The notes under the pieces are model-generated. The model did not search any database and was not told the DNA's origin. It was given only the letters and a program-made list of their open reading frames with translations. 34,104 bases of DNA, taken from an uncultured Eubacteriales bacterium (GTDB taxonomy: Bacteria; Bacillota; Clostridia; Christensenellales; Aristaeellaceae). The translations under genes and the position numbers were made by a program. Within the stretch, counting starts at the first letter, position 1. Each line of letters opens with the position of its first letter. The stretch is taken from contig UQNM01000020.1 of the NCBI GenBank assembly GCA_900542395.1, positions 1 through 34,104 on the forward strand. The letters are read 5' to 3'. This document shows, in pieces, positions 22,437 to 31,175 of this stretch.

Positions 22437-23273
22437 ATGGACCGCATCCGCCGCAACGAGCGACTTGCCGCCATGACAAGGATTCTGGTGGAATCCCCGA
22501 ATAAAATCTTCACGCTCGGCACATTCTGCGAGATGTTTGGCGCGGCGAAGTCCACGCTCAGCGAGGATATCGACATCCTGCGCGGGGTGTTCGCGCAGTT
22601 CCATTTGGGGCAGCTTGATACCGTGACCGGCGCGGCCGGCGGCGTTCGCTATCGCCCGGTGTTCGCGCCGGAGGACGCTTATCGCACGGTGAAGGATCTG
22701 GCGCAGATGCTGGCCGCGCCGGGGCGCGTTCTGCCGGGCGGCTTCATCTACATGGCCGACATTCTGGCCATGCCGGAGGTCGTGGAGCGGATGGGCGTGA
22801 TCATCGCCTCTCAGTTTTACCGCGCGGAGCCGGATTTCGTGCTGACGATGGAAACCAAGGGCATCCCGATTGCGATGATGACGGCGCGGGCGCTGGGCGT
22901 GCCGACGGTCATCGTCCGCAGGGACAGCAAGGTGTACGAGGGCCCGGCGGTGAACATCAACTATCTCTCCGGCTCGGGCAGCCGGGTGGAGACGATGAGC
23001 CTCTCCCGCCGCGCCGTTCGGGAAGGCCAGCGCGCGCTGATTGTAGATGACTTCATGCGCGCGGGCGGCACGGCGCGCGGCATGGTGGACATGATGCGCG
23101 AATTCTCGGTGACGGTGGTGGGCGTTTGCGTGCTCATCTCCACGAAGGAACCGGTGAAGAAGCGTCTGGACGGCGTGAAGAGCCTGCTGGTCATCGACGA
23201 TGCGGACGAGAGCGCGGGCAGCGCGAACATCCACCCGGCGAACTGGCTGATTCAGGCGGCGGGAAAGGCGTAA
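22437..23273 (+). CDS. purR: Purine operon repressor PurR (Bacillus type)
   Basis: A 278-aa regulator that in B. subtilis represses purine genes, is released by PRPP and is antagonised by ppGpp-linked signals. An N-terminal winged-helix domain (MDRIRRNERLAAMTRILVES, then FCEMFGAAKSTLSEDI) is joined to a phosphoribosyltransferase-like domain with the PRPP motif LIVDDFMRAGGTARGM (201-216). The PRT domain of PurR is a sensor and not an enzyme. ATG 22437 has GGGAGGG upstream. The alarmone synthetase in this window could influence it indirectly. Followed by pth. Confidence 0.94.
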   Translation: MDRIRRNERLAAMTRILVESPNKIFTLGTFCEMFGAAKSTLSEDIDILRGVFAQFHLGQLDTVTGAAGGVRYRPVFAPEDAYRTVKDLAQMLAAPGRVLPGGFIYMADILAMPEVVERMGVIIASQFYRAEPDFVLTMETKGIPIAMMTARALGVPTVIVRRDSKVYEGPAVNINYLSGSGSRVETMSLSRRAVREGQRALIVDDFMRAGGTARGMVDMMREFSVTVVGVCVLISTKEPVKKRLDGVKSLLVIDDADESAGSANIHPANWLIQAAGKA

Positions 23274-23386
23274 GCAAACGGGCGGCGCTTGACGATCCGC
23301 CCTAAAAAACGAACAATCAGCTTTTTTCAGCGGGAGCGCCCTTGGCGGCGTTCCCGCATAGGCTGTTTTGGGAAACGGAGGCATAT

Positions 23387-23956
23387 ATGTTCATTGTGGT
23401 CGGCCTGGGCAATCCGGGCAGGGAATACGCCAGAACAAGGCACAACGTCGGCTTCGACGTGATCGACGTGCTCAGCGAAAAGCACCATATTCAGCTCACC
23501 AAAAACGCGATGCACGGGCAGATCGGCGAAGGCTTCGTCGGCGGGGAAAAGCTGGTGCTCGTCAAGCCGCAGACGTTTATGAACCTCTCCGGCCAGTGCG
23601 TGACGGAGCTGGTTTCGTGGTATAAGCCGGAGATGGATCACCTGCTCCTGGTCTACGACGACATCGACCTGCCGCTGGGCAAGCTGCGCATGCGCGAAAA
23701 GGGCAGCGCGGGCACGCACAACGGCATGCGCTCGGTCATCGGCCTTTTGGGCAGGCAGGATTTCCCGCGGCTGCGCGTCGGCGTGGGCAAAAAGCCGGAG
23801 GGCTGGGAACTGGCCGACTGGGTGCTCAGCCATTACCAGACCGAAGCGGATCGCAAGACGCAGTTCGATGCGTTTCTGCGCGCGGCGGGCGTGGTGGACG
23901 ACCTGATGAAGAACGGGCTGGAAAGTGCCATGCGGATGGCGAACGCGCCGGCGTAA
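23387..23956 (+). CDS. pth: Peptidyl-tRNA hydrolase
   Basis: A 189-aa enzyme that recycles peptidyl-tRNA released from stalled ribosomes. Asn9 lies in VGLGNPG, catalytic His19 in TRHNVGFD, with FMNLSG and GSAGTHNGMRS completing the active site. ATG 23387 follows GGAG. The order pth then mfd is the common Firmicutes arrangement (in B. subtilis spoVC/pth-fin-mfd). Confidence 0.95.
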   Translation: MFIVVGLGNPGREYARTRHNVGFDVIDVLSEKHHIQLTKNAMHGQIGEGFVGGEKLVLVKPQTFMNLSGQCVTELVSWYKPEMDHLLLVYDDIDLPLGKLRMREKGSAGTHNGMRSVIGLLGRQDFPRLRVGVGKKPEGWELADWVLSHYQTEADRKTQFDAFLRAAGVVDDLMKNGLESAMRMANAPA

Positions 23957-23959
23957 CGT

Positions 23960-24030
23960 ATCTTCGCGAGGCGATGCGGGAGGCGCGGGAACCTCGGGTT
24001 CCTGCCGGAGTTTGAGGGGCAGAGCCCCAT
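23960..24030. repeat. Double-hairpin intergenic repeat between pth and mfd
   Basis: Same layout as 14045-14115: TCTTCGCGAGGCGATGCGGG, stem one around GCGGGAAC/GTTCCTGC, linker CGGAGTTT, stem two GGGGC/GCCCC. It ends a few bases before the mfd ribosome site AAAGGAG. Confidence 0.8.
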
Positions 24031-24045
24031 CGTAAAGGAGTTACC

Positions 24046-27000
24046 ATGCAGACGCATTTTCTCTTTGATGTGCTCGACGGCTACAAGCCGTTTGAGCAGA
24101 TGGCGCAGGAAAGCCAAAACAGCGGCGCGGTGATCGCGGCCAGCGGCATGGCGGGCGCGCAAGGCGCACGCGGCCTGCGCGTTGGCGGCGCGGACGGGCA
24201 GGCCGCTGCTCTTCCTGTGCGACAGCGAGCGCAGCGCGACGCAGACGATGGAGGATGTTTCCGCGCTGCTGGGCGGCGGCGTGTGCCTGCTCCCCGCGCG
24301 GGAGATCACGTTCTATCAGGATGTGGCGGCCAGCCGCGAGGTGGCCTATCGCCGCATCGAGGCGATGCGCAGGGTGTTGAGCGGCGAGGCGCGCGCAATC
24401 GTCGCCCCGGCGGATGCGATGCTCCACCGGATGATGCCGCGCGAGGCATTCAACCGAAACACGATCTCCCTGCGCGTGGGCGACGTGACGCCGATCGACC
24501 TGCTGATCGAGCGGCTGCTCGCGGCGGGCTACACGCGGGAATACATGGTCGAGGGCAAGGGGCAGTTCTCCGTGCGCGGCGGGATCATCGACGTATACCC
24601 GGCTGACGCGCTGAGCGCGGTGCGCATCGAGTTTTTCGACGACGAGCTGGATTCCATCCGCGCGGTCGATGTGATGAGCCAGCGCAGTCAGGGCAATATG
24701 CAGGAGGTCGTCATCCCGCCCGCGAGCGAAGCGCCCGTGCCGCAGGCGGGCACAGAGGCACTGGCACGGCTGCTGCTGGAGGCGCTGGCGCGTCAGGAAG
24801 CCGTCGCTAAAAAGGGCGAGAGCGGAAAAAGCGACGACGCATCCTTGGCGGATCTGCCGCTGGAGGAGGGCGAAATCGCCGCGCCGGAGGCCTTCACCCG
24901 CGAAAACCGCACGATGGAGCGCTTCGGCGAAAAGCTGCGCGCGGCGGTCAGTCAGATGCAAAACGGCGTGAGCAACCGGATGCTCGAAAAATTCATCAAC
25001 CTGCTCTACCCGCAGACGGAGACGATTCTGGATTACATGAACCGCCCGATTGTCGTGCTCGACGAGCCGGAAGCGCTCTTTGCCCGCATGGACAGCCGAA
25101 CCAGCGAGTTTGGGCAGGCGATTACGGCGGCGCTCGAACGCGGCGAGGCGCTGCCCGAGCAGCACAGCCTGATGCTCACGCAGGACGAGGCGCTTTCGGC
25201 GATGCGGCAGACGACCCTGCTCGCGCTGACGACGATTCTGCGCCCGGTGGAAAAGCTGAAGCCGACGCTGCTCTGCCCGATGGGCGGCATGGGCGCGGGC
25301 AGCTACGGCGGGCGGACGCACGACATGTGCGCCGATTTCGCGCGCTGGCAGCAGGATGGCTGGCGGATTCTGGTGCTCTCCGGCGGCGCGGCGCGCGGCG
25401 AACGCATGCGCCAATCCTTTGAGGACGAGGGCGTGAAGGCGGCGTTTGACGAGCTGGGCACGGCCGCGCCGAAAAGCGGCGAATGTCGCATCTATCCGCT
25501 GACGCTCTCCGGCGGTTTCCAGTATCCACAGATCAAGGTTGCGGTGATCGCCAGCGGCGACGTTTATGGCGCGAAGAGCGCCAAGGGCAAGCCGAAGAAG
25601 CAGCAGGGCAGCAAAATCGCCTCGTTCACCGACTTGAACGTCGGCGATTACGTGGTGCACGAGACGCACGGCATCGGCATCTATCAGGGCACGAAGCGCC
25701 TGACCAGCGAGGGCGCGAGCCGCGATTATCTGCTGGTGCAGTATCTCGGCAGCGACAAGCTGTATATCCCGGTGGATCACCTCGACCGGATTCAGAAATA
25801 CATCGGCGGCGGCGAAGGCGCTGCGCCCAAGCTCTCGCGGCTGGGCGGCAAGGACTGGGACAAGCAGAAATCGAAGGTGCGCGAAAGCCTCAAGGAGCTG
25901 GCCTTCGACCTCGTGAAGCTCTACGCCGAGCGGCAGAAGAACAGGGGCTACGCCTTTGGGCCGGACACGCCGTGGCAGCAGGAATTTGAGGAAAACTTCC
26001 CCTACGACGAAACGCCCGACCAGCTTCAGGCCACGGAGGAGATCAAGCGCGACATGGAGCGCGACCTGCCGATGGACCGCCTGCTCTGCGGCGACGTGGG
26101 CTACGGCAAAACGGAGGTTGCGCTGCGCGCGGCGTTCAAGGCCGTGATGGACGGCAAGCAGGTCGCTATCCTCGCGCCGACGACCATCCTCGCCCAGCAG
26201 CACTACAACACGCTGATGCGCCGGATGGAGGGCTTCCCCGTGCACGCGGACGTGCTCAGCCGCTTCCGCTCGGCCAAGGAGCAGAAGGAGAGCCTGCGCC
26301 GCCTCAAGGATGGCGAAATCGACATCATCGTCGGCACGCACAGGCTGCTGGCCAAGGATGTGCAATTCAAAAACCTCGGCCTGCTCATCGTCGATGAGGA
26401 GCAGCGCTTCGGCGTCGGGCACAAGGAAAGCATCAAGAACATGAAAAAGACGGTGGACGTGCTCACGATGTCGGCCACGCCGATTCCGCGCACGCTGCAT
26501 ATGTCCATGGTCGGCATCCGCGACATGAGCCTGCTGGAAACGCCGCCGCAGGCGCGCTACCCCGTGCAGACCTACGTGATGGAATATCAGGACAGCGTGA
26601 TTCGCGACGCGATTCTGCGCGAAATCGGGCGCGGCGGGCAGGTCTTTTTCCTCTATAACCGCGTCGGCTCGATTGACCAGTGCTACAAGCAGCTCTCCAA
26701 GCTCGTGCCGGAGGCGCGCATCGCGATTGCGCACGGCCAGATGCGCGAGCACGCGCTGGAAGACGTGATGCTGGATTTCAGCCAGCAGAAGTTTGACGTG
26801 CTGCTGTGCACGACGATCATCGAATCCGGTCTGGATATCCCGATGGCGAACACGCTGATTATCTACGACGCGGATCACTTCGGGCTGGGTCAGCTCTATC
26901 AGATGCGCGGGCGCGTCGGCCGCTCGAACCGGCTGGCCTACGCCTATTTCACGGTTCGGCCGGGCAAGGTGCTTTCCGAAACGGCGCAGAAGCGCCTTGA

Positions 27001-27661
27001 CGCGATTCGCGAATTTACGGAGTTCGGCTCAGGCTTCCGCATCGCGATGCGCGATCTGGAGCTGCGCGGCGCGGGCAACCTGCTCGGCCCGCAGCAGAGC
27101 GGCCACCTCGCCAACATCGGCTACGATCTGTATTGCAAGCTGCTGGAGGAAGCGGTTTTGGAGGCGCAGGGCGAAGCGCCCAAGCCGAACCGCGACGTGG
27201 AGACGCGCATGGATGTGCACGTCAACGCCTATCTCCCGGCGGAATACGTCACGGGCGACAGGCAGCGGCTGGAGGTCTACAAGCGCATCGCCTCCATCGC
27301 GACGGCCGCGCAGCGCGACGACGTTGAGGAGGAGCTGGTCGATCGCTTCGGCGACGAGCCGCTCTGCGTGGCGAACCTCGTCGCGGTGGCCTACCTCAAG
27401 TCGATGTGCGCCAAGCTGGGCATCGACCGGGTGAATCAGGCGGACGGGTGCATCGACATGCGGTTTGCGCTCAACGCGCAGGTGGACGGCCAGAAGCTCT
27501 TCACCGCGCTGAACGGGTTTGACAAGCGGCTGACGCTCAACGCCGCGCCGCCGGTGACGCTGACGCTTCGGGATCAGACGCTGAACCGCGAGGATCTGCT
27601 GATGCTCTGCGTCAAGGTGATGGAGCGGCTGCTCGCGCGGATGGAGCTGAGCGCGGCGTAA
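24046..27661 (+). pseudogene. mfd: Transcription-repair coupling factor Mfd with an N-terminal frameshift
   Basis: Mfd displaces stalled RNA polymerase and recruits UvrA. The reading frame starts at ATG 24046 (AAAGGAG upstream, MQTHFLFDVLDGYKPFEQMA) but switches frame near 24150-24170; the main frame continues from about 24160 as KAHAACALAARTGRPLLFL to 27661. A net loss of two bases (for example in an original CAAAAG) or gain of one explains it. All other parts are intact over about 1,165 residues: the UvrB-like module, the RNA polymerase-interacting domain (NVGDYVVHETHGIGIYQG), translocase Walker A (CGDVGYGKTE), DEEQ box, motif III (TMSATPIPRT) and the C-terminal TRCF domain. An otherwise perfect gene makes sequence error at least as likely as decay. 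Confidence 0.9.
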
Positions 27662-27691
27662 ACACGATCCGCCCAAATTTGCAAAATGGGG

Positions 27692-27720
27692 TTGCAATTT
27701 GTGCGCAAATCGAGTACAAT
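27692..27720 (+). promoter_or_regulatory. Promoter of the SRP RNA gene
   Basis: TTGCAA (27692-27697), 17 bases, TACAAT (27715-27720). The predicted start, G27727, is exactly the first base of the outer RNA stem. Confidence 0.8.
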
Positions 27721-27726
27721 ATTCCA

Positions 27727-27851
27727 GTAGAATGTGATGACGGATGGAACTCATGCAATGCGAGGGTGTGAACCTTGTCAGGGCCGGAAGGCAGCAGCAA
27801 TAAGCATTGTATCGTGTGTGCCGTGGGAATTTTCTGCCCCGAGCATTCTAC
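27727..27851 (+). ncRNA. ffs: Signal recognition particle RNA (bacterial small SRP RNA)
   Basis: The universally conserved helix 8 is present: GTCAGGGCCGGAAGGCAGCA with the GGAA tetraloop and the asymmetric loops that bind Ffh. The helix continues with ATGCAATGC pairing with GCATTGTAT. An outer stem GTAGAATG/CATTCTAC closes the molecule and defines the ends. It targets ribosomes making membrane and secreted proteins to the membrane. A promoter and a terminator flank it at the expected distances. Confidence 0.92.
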
Positions 27852-27865
27852 GATTGCGCCATACA

Positions 27866-27895
27866 GCGTCGGTGAAAACCGGCGCTTTTTTTCTT
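27866..27895 (+). terminator. Rho-independent terminator of the SRP RNA
   Basis: GCGTCGGT/ACCGGCGC, eight pairs with one wobble, closed by a GAAA loop and followed by seven T. Confidence 0.9.
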
Positions 27896-27970
27896 TTGTT
27901 TTTGGGAAATAAAAAAGGACGCCAATCCGATGAAACGGAAATTGATCGTCCTTCCATAAAAGGGAAAGCC

Positions 27971-28136
27971 TTATACTAATTCGCAGTTAAAATGCTTAAC
28001 AGAGCGCATCAGATTTTTTGTTCTGACGAAGCCAAGTGAAGTGAGGCGTACTGGAGGTACGTTGAACGGAACGAGGCAAAGTCAGAGCGAAAAATCTGAT
28101 GCGCGGATTAAGCCATTTTAACAAGAATTAGTATTA
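27971..28136. mobile_element. 160-bp palindromic MITE-like element with TTA duplication
   Basis: The arms TACTAATTC (27974) and GAATTAGTA (28125-28133) begin imperfect inverted repeats of about 53 bases per side that include GTTAAAATG and CGCATCAGATTTTT blocks. A central segment of about 54 bases separates them. Both ends are flanked by TTA (27971-27973 and 28134-28136), a likely 3-base target duplication. The right TTA is the stop codon of the symporter gene on the minus strand. No ORF is present, so mobility would need a transposase in trans. Confidence 0.8.
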
Positions 28137-29525
28137 CATGCGGATGAGGCCGAAGGCGTTGGCGACCGAGCTGATGAGGATGATCGCCGCGAACAGCGGG
28201 CAGAGATAGCGGATCATCAGCGTGAACACGCGCTTGCGGCGGAAACGCTCCTCGCCGTGGCAGACCTCCTGCTCGATGGCCGCGATCCCCGCGACGCGGG
28301 AAACCAGCAGGCAGATCGAAATCGCCGCAATCGGCATCATCACGGAATTGGTCAGGAAATCGAAGAAATCCAGAAACTGCATGCCCAGAACCGTGACGTT
28401 GGCCAGCGGGCCGTAGCCCAGCGAAGAGAGGCTGCCCAGCGTAATCATCACCACGCCCATCAGCACCGTCGCTTTTTTGCGGCTCCAGCCCAGCTCATCC
28501 TGAAAGGTGGAGACGGCGCTTTCCGTCAGCGCGATGGAGCTGGTCATGGCCGCGAAGAGCACCAGCACGAAGAACAGGATGCCGACCGCCGTGCCCAGCC
28601 CCATGCTGTCAAACACCTTCGGGATGGTGATGAACATCAGCGAGGGGCCGGCTTGCAGGGTGGCCGATTCGCTGCCGGAGAAGGCGAAGATGGCGGGAAT
28701 AATCATCAGACCGGCCATCACGGCAATCGCGGTATCGAAAATCTCCACCGTTTCCGTCGAGCTTTCGATGGAAACGTCTTTTTTCATATACGAGCCGAAG
28801 GTAATCAAAATGCCCATCGCGATGGAAAGCGAATAGAACATCTGCCCCATGGCGGTCACGACCGTCATCCACGAGAAGTTTTCAAAATTCGGCACGAGGA
28901 AATATTTGACGCCCGCCAGCGCGCCCGGCCGCGTGACGGAATACCCCGCGATCAGCACGGAGAGCACGACGAGCACCGGCATCATCAGCCGGGAGACGCG
29001 CTCAATGCCGTTGCGCACGCCCGCGTAGATGACAAACAGCGTCGCCAGCGCGAAGACGATGAAGCACAGCTCGGCGGACAGGCCGTTGGAGATGAACGCG
29101 CCGAAATAGCCGTCGGCCGCCAGCGCGTGGCCGTTGCCGAGCAGATATTCCACCAGATACTTGATGACCCAGCCGCCGATGACCGAGTAATACGGCACAA
29201 TGAGAATCGGGATGACGGCGTTGAGCCAGCCGCCCGCCGACAGCCAGCGCGATTTGCCGAAGGACTGAAACGCGCCGACGGGGCTTTTGCCGGTCATGCG
29301 GCCGACGGCGGTTTCCGCGACGATCATGGTATAGCCGAAGGTCAGCGCCAGCAGGATGTAGATCAGCAGGAAGATGCCGCCGCCGTACTTGGCCGCCAGA
29401 TAGGGGAAGCGCCAGATGTTGCCAAGACCCACGGAGGCCCCGGCTGCGGAGAGCACGAACCCGATCTTGCCGGAGAACGTGCTGCGGGAATGATGATGCT
29501 TTTGCATGCGTGTCAAACCGTCCAT
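28134..29525 (-). CDS. Neurotransmitter:sodium symporter (NSS/SNF) family transporter
   Basis: A sodium-coupled amino-acid transporter of 463 aa with the LeuT-type fold, about 12 hydrophobic segments. The first helix carries the family signature GASVGLGNIWRFPYL (29-43), which in LeuT lines the substrate and sodium sites; the following segment reads KYGGGIFLL where most members have NGGGAF. Helix 6 region YSLSIAMGILITFGSYM is conserved. Bacterial relatives carry Trp, Tyr or branched amino acids; the substrate is unknown. The start is uncertain (29525 or Met at 29507) because neither has a strong ribosome site. The stop codon coincides with the insertion site of the palindromic element. The 95 bases upstream hold no other gene. 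Confidence 0.9.
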   Translation of the reverse strand: MDGLTRMQKHHHSRSTFSGKIGFVLSAAGASVGLGNIWRFPYLAAKYGGGIFLLIYILLALTFGYTMIVAETAVGRMTGKSPVGAFQSFGKSRWLSAGGWLNAVIPILIVPYYSVIGGWVIKYLVEYLLGNGHALAADGYFGAFISNGLSAELCFIVFALATLFVIYAGVRNGIERVSRLMMPVLVVLSVLIAGYSVTRPGALAGVKYFLVPNFENFSWMTVVTAMGQMFYSLSIAMGILITFGSYMKKDVSIESSTETVEIFDTAIAVMAGLMIIPAIFAFSGSESATLQAGPSLMFITIPKVFDSMGLGTAVGILFFVLVLFAAMTSSIALTESAVSTFQDELGWSRKKATVLMGVVMITLGSLSSLGYGPLANVTVLGMQFLDFFDFLTNSVMMPIAAISICLLVSRVAGIAAIEQEVCHGEERFRRKRVFTLMIRYLCPLFAAIILISSVANAFGLIRM

Positions 29526-29620
29526 TCTTTTTTCATGTAGGAATCAGTGTAACACAGTGGGCGGGGAAAAGCAATGCGGCGGCGCGGGAAAGGCGAAAAA
29601 GAAGCGAAAGAAGCGCGGGA

Positions 29621-30844
29621 TCAAAGCGAAAGCGTCAATTCGCATTGGTTGACGGGCGGCTGGCTCAGAATGTCGGCCAGATACAGGGGGAGAAAGCCGC
29701 TCTGCGCCTGCCAGCGCTTCATAAGCGCGGAATCCCGCGCGAGGGTATCCATGCGGCCGGCAAAATACGCGGCGTTGGCCGCGGCAAAGAAATCGGCCAG
29801 CTGCTCGGGCGCGTCGTCCCCGGCGATGGCGGCGAGCGCCTGACGGAGACAGCAGGCGCGGAAAAAATCCGCGGAATAGGAGGCAAAATCCAGCAGGTTG
29901 GGGTCGGAAAGCCCCTGCGCCGCTGCCCAGTCGGAAACGCGGACGGGCGCGGTGCGGTAGGTCAGCGCGTCCTCCGTCAGCGTCAGCACGCCGTATTGAT
30001 TCGGCGAAACGGCCAGCGACGAGGTGGCGATATCCCACAGGCCGGAATCGGTCTGCCCCATGTGCTGGAGGTGGATATGGCCGCTGAGGTTGCACAGCAC
30101 GGGCGAAACGGCGTACAGGCGGCGCAGCGCATCCGCGTTGCGGATGGTGAAGCCGGAGGAAAGCAGACCGCTGTGGTCGATCAGGTTTTGGTGGCTGACG
30201 GCGACGACGCGGCAGCCGTCCGCCTGCGCCTGCATGAGCTGACGACGCGCCCACGAAAGCGTGCCCTGCAAAACGGCGTTCGGCGCGGCGGAGGTGTTCA
30301 CGTCGAGCATCAGCAGGCGCAGATCGTCGGAGAGCGCCGCCACGTAGCTCAGCGAATCCGCGTCGCGGGAGAGCGCGCCGTCAAAGCCGAAGGCATGATA
30401 AAGGACGGCAAATTCTCCGGCGGTCACGCCGTCCACCCGCGTGTAGCCGTCGCCCTCAAAGCGCGCGGCGCTGCTGCTGTTCAAATCGTGGTTGCCGGGG
30501 AGGACAAACACGGGAATGCCCGCGTCGCGGACGCGCGCAAGCCGAAGGGAAAGCGCCTCGTGGCTCGCGCGCGCGCCGTTGAAGGTCAGGTCGCCGGAGA
30601 GAATCAGCGCGTCCGGCTTCTCGGCGATCACCTGAGCGACAAACGCCTCGATCAGCGCGTCGCTGTACGCCATCACCTTGCCGTCGCCCTGCTCGATCAA
30701 ATCGGTGAAGAGCGCGCCGTTATCCGTCAGCGTCGGGGCGATATAGTGTAAATCCGTCGCCGTAAAGAGCACCGCGCGGGGCTCGCACAGCGCAAGGACG
30801 GGGACGAGCAGAAGAGACAGGCACAGAAAGAGACATTTTTTCAT
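29621..30844 (-). CDS. Secreted metallophosphoesterase
   Basis: A 407-aa calcineurin-like phosphoesterase. The N-terminus MKKCLFLCLSLLLVPVLALC is a signal peptide; the Cys is not preceded by a typical lipobox, so signal peptidase I cleavage is likelier than lipidation. Two-metal motifs follow in order: TATDLHY (Asp31, His33), LILSGDLTFNG, LPGNHDLN, VSHQNL and GHIHLQH. The C-terminal part (from about 275) is helical and specific to this group. Substrate unknown; extracellular nucleotide or phosphodiester cleavage is plausible. ATG 30844 has AGGAGG upstream; the frame further out covers the promoter. Confidence 0.9.
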   Translation of the reverse strand: MKKCLFLCLSLLLVPVLALCEPRAVLFTATDLHYIAPTLTDNGALFTDLIEQGDGKVMAYSDALIEAFVAQVIAEKPDALILSGDLTFNGARASHEALSLRLARVRDAGIPVFVLPGNHDLNSSSAARFEGDGYTRVDGVTAGEFAVLYHAFGFDGALSRDADSLSYVAALSDDLRLLMLDVNTSAAPNAVLQGTLSWARRQLMQAQADGCRVVAVSHQNLIDHSGLLSSGFTIRNADALRRLYAVSPVLCNLSGHIHLQHMGQTDSGLWDIATSSLAVSPNQYGVLTLTEDALTYRTAPVRVSDWAAAQGLSDPNLLDFASYSADFFRACCLRQALAAIAGDDAPEQLADFFAAANAAYFAGRMDTLARDSALMKRWQAQSGFLPLYLADILSQPPVNQCELTLSL

Positions 30845-30875
30845 GGGTGAGCGTCCTCCTGAAAAAAGATAATTC

Positions 30876-30884
30876 ATTATAGCA
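30876..30884 (-). promoter_or_regulatory. Extended -10 promoter of the metallophosphoesterase gene
   Basis: Minus-strand TGC-TATAAT with no clear -35, about 30 bases before the start codon. The rest of 30885-31120 holds no gene I can support. Confidence 0.55.
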
Positions 30885-31121
30885 TAAATGCGGGAAAAAA
30901 TGGGAGTAGGCACTTTGGGGTAACCATGGCGCTTGGATGGGCGGCGGCGCGCGGGGAGCGGGGCGAAACTTAAAAGAATGAGGCGGGGTTGGGCTGGCGA
31001 TGGGGTGATTCGGAAGAACTAAAAAATTTTGGAAAGAACGGCCGAATGGGTGTGAATTTTCGCGTTTTTTTACGTCTAGGTAAGTGAAACAGGGAACCCG
31101 ATGGGCGATGGACAAGGCAAG

Positions 31122-31167
31122 AAGGAGGGACGAGAATGAAAAGATTTGCGGGGATGATGGGGGCGCT
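31122..31167 (+). repeat. 46-bp repeat, left copy (ribosome site plus signal-peptide start)
   Basis: Matches 33629-33674 with two differences in 46 bases. It includes AAGGAGGG, the ATG and the first ten codons of the downstream secreted-protein gene. Confidence 0.9.
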
Positions 31168-31174
31168 GACATAA
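31136..31174 (+). pseudogene. Vestigial 12-codon signal-peptide fragment
   Basis: The frame MKRFAGMMGALT ends at TAA 31172-31174, one base before the ATG of the membrane protein gene. It has a perfect ribosome site and copies the start of the secreted protein at 33643. It is probably the stump of a paralogue cut by recombination. It may now act by termination-reinitiation to translate the membrane protein, whose own ribosome site is poor. Confidence 0.7.
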
Positions 31175-31175
31175 A

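Noticed and set aside
23280..23302. GGGCGG/CCGCCC hairpin after purR as a terminator
   Set aside because: It is followed by AAAAAA instead of T on the plus strand, so it is not a standard terminator for purR.
24041..26878. 945-codon minus-strand open frame across mfd
   Set aside because: Antisense shadow of a conserved gene in GC-rich DNA; composition (Arg, Ala, His-rich) is not protein-like.
29495..29535. Short frame MKKEWTV overlapping the symporter start, possible Trp attenuator
   Set aside because: No ribosome site and no attenuator hairpins; a single Trp codon is not enough evidence.
28257..29540. 427-codon plus-strand frame opposite the symporter
   Set aside because: Antisense to a clear NSS transporter; His/Arg/Gln-rich with no family pattern.
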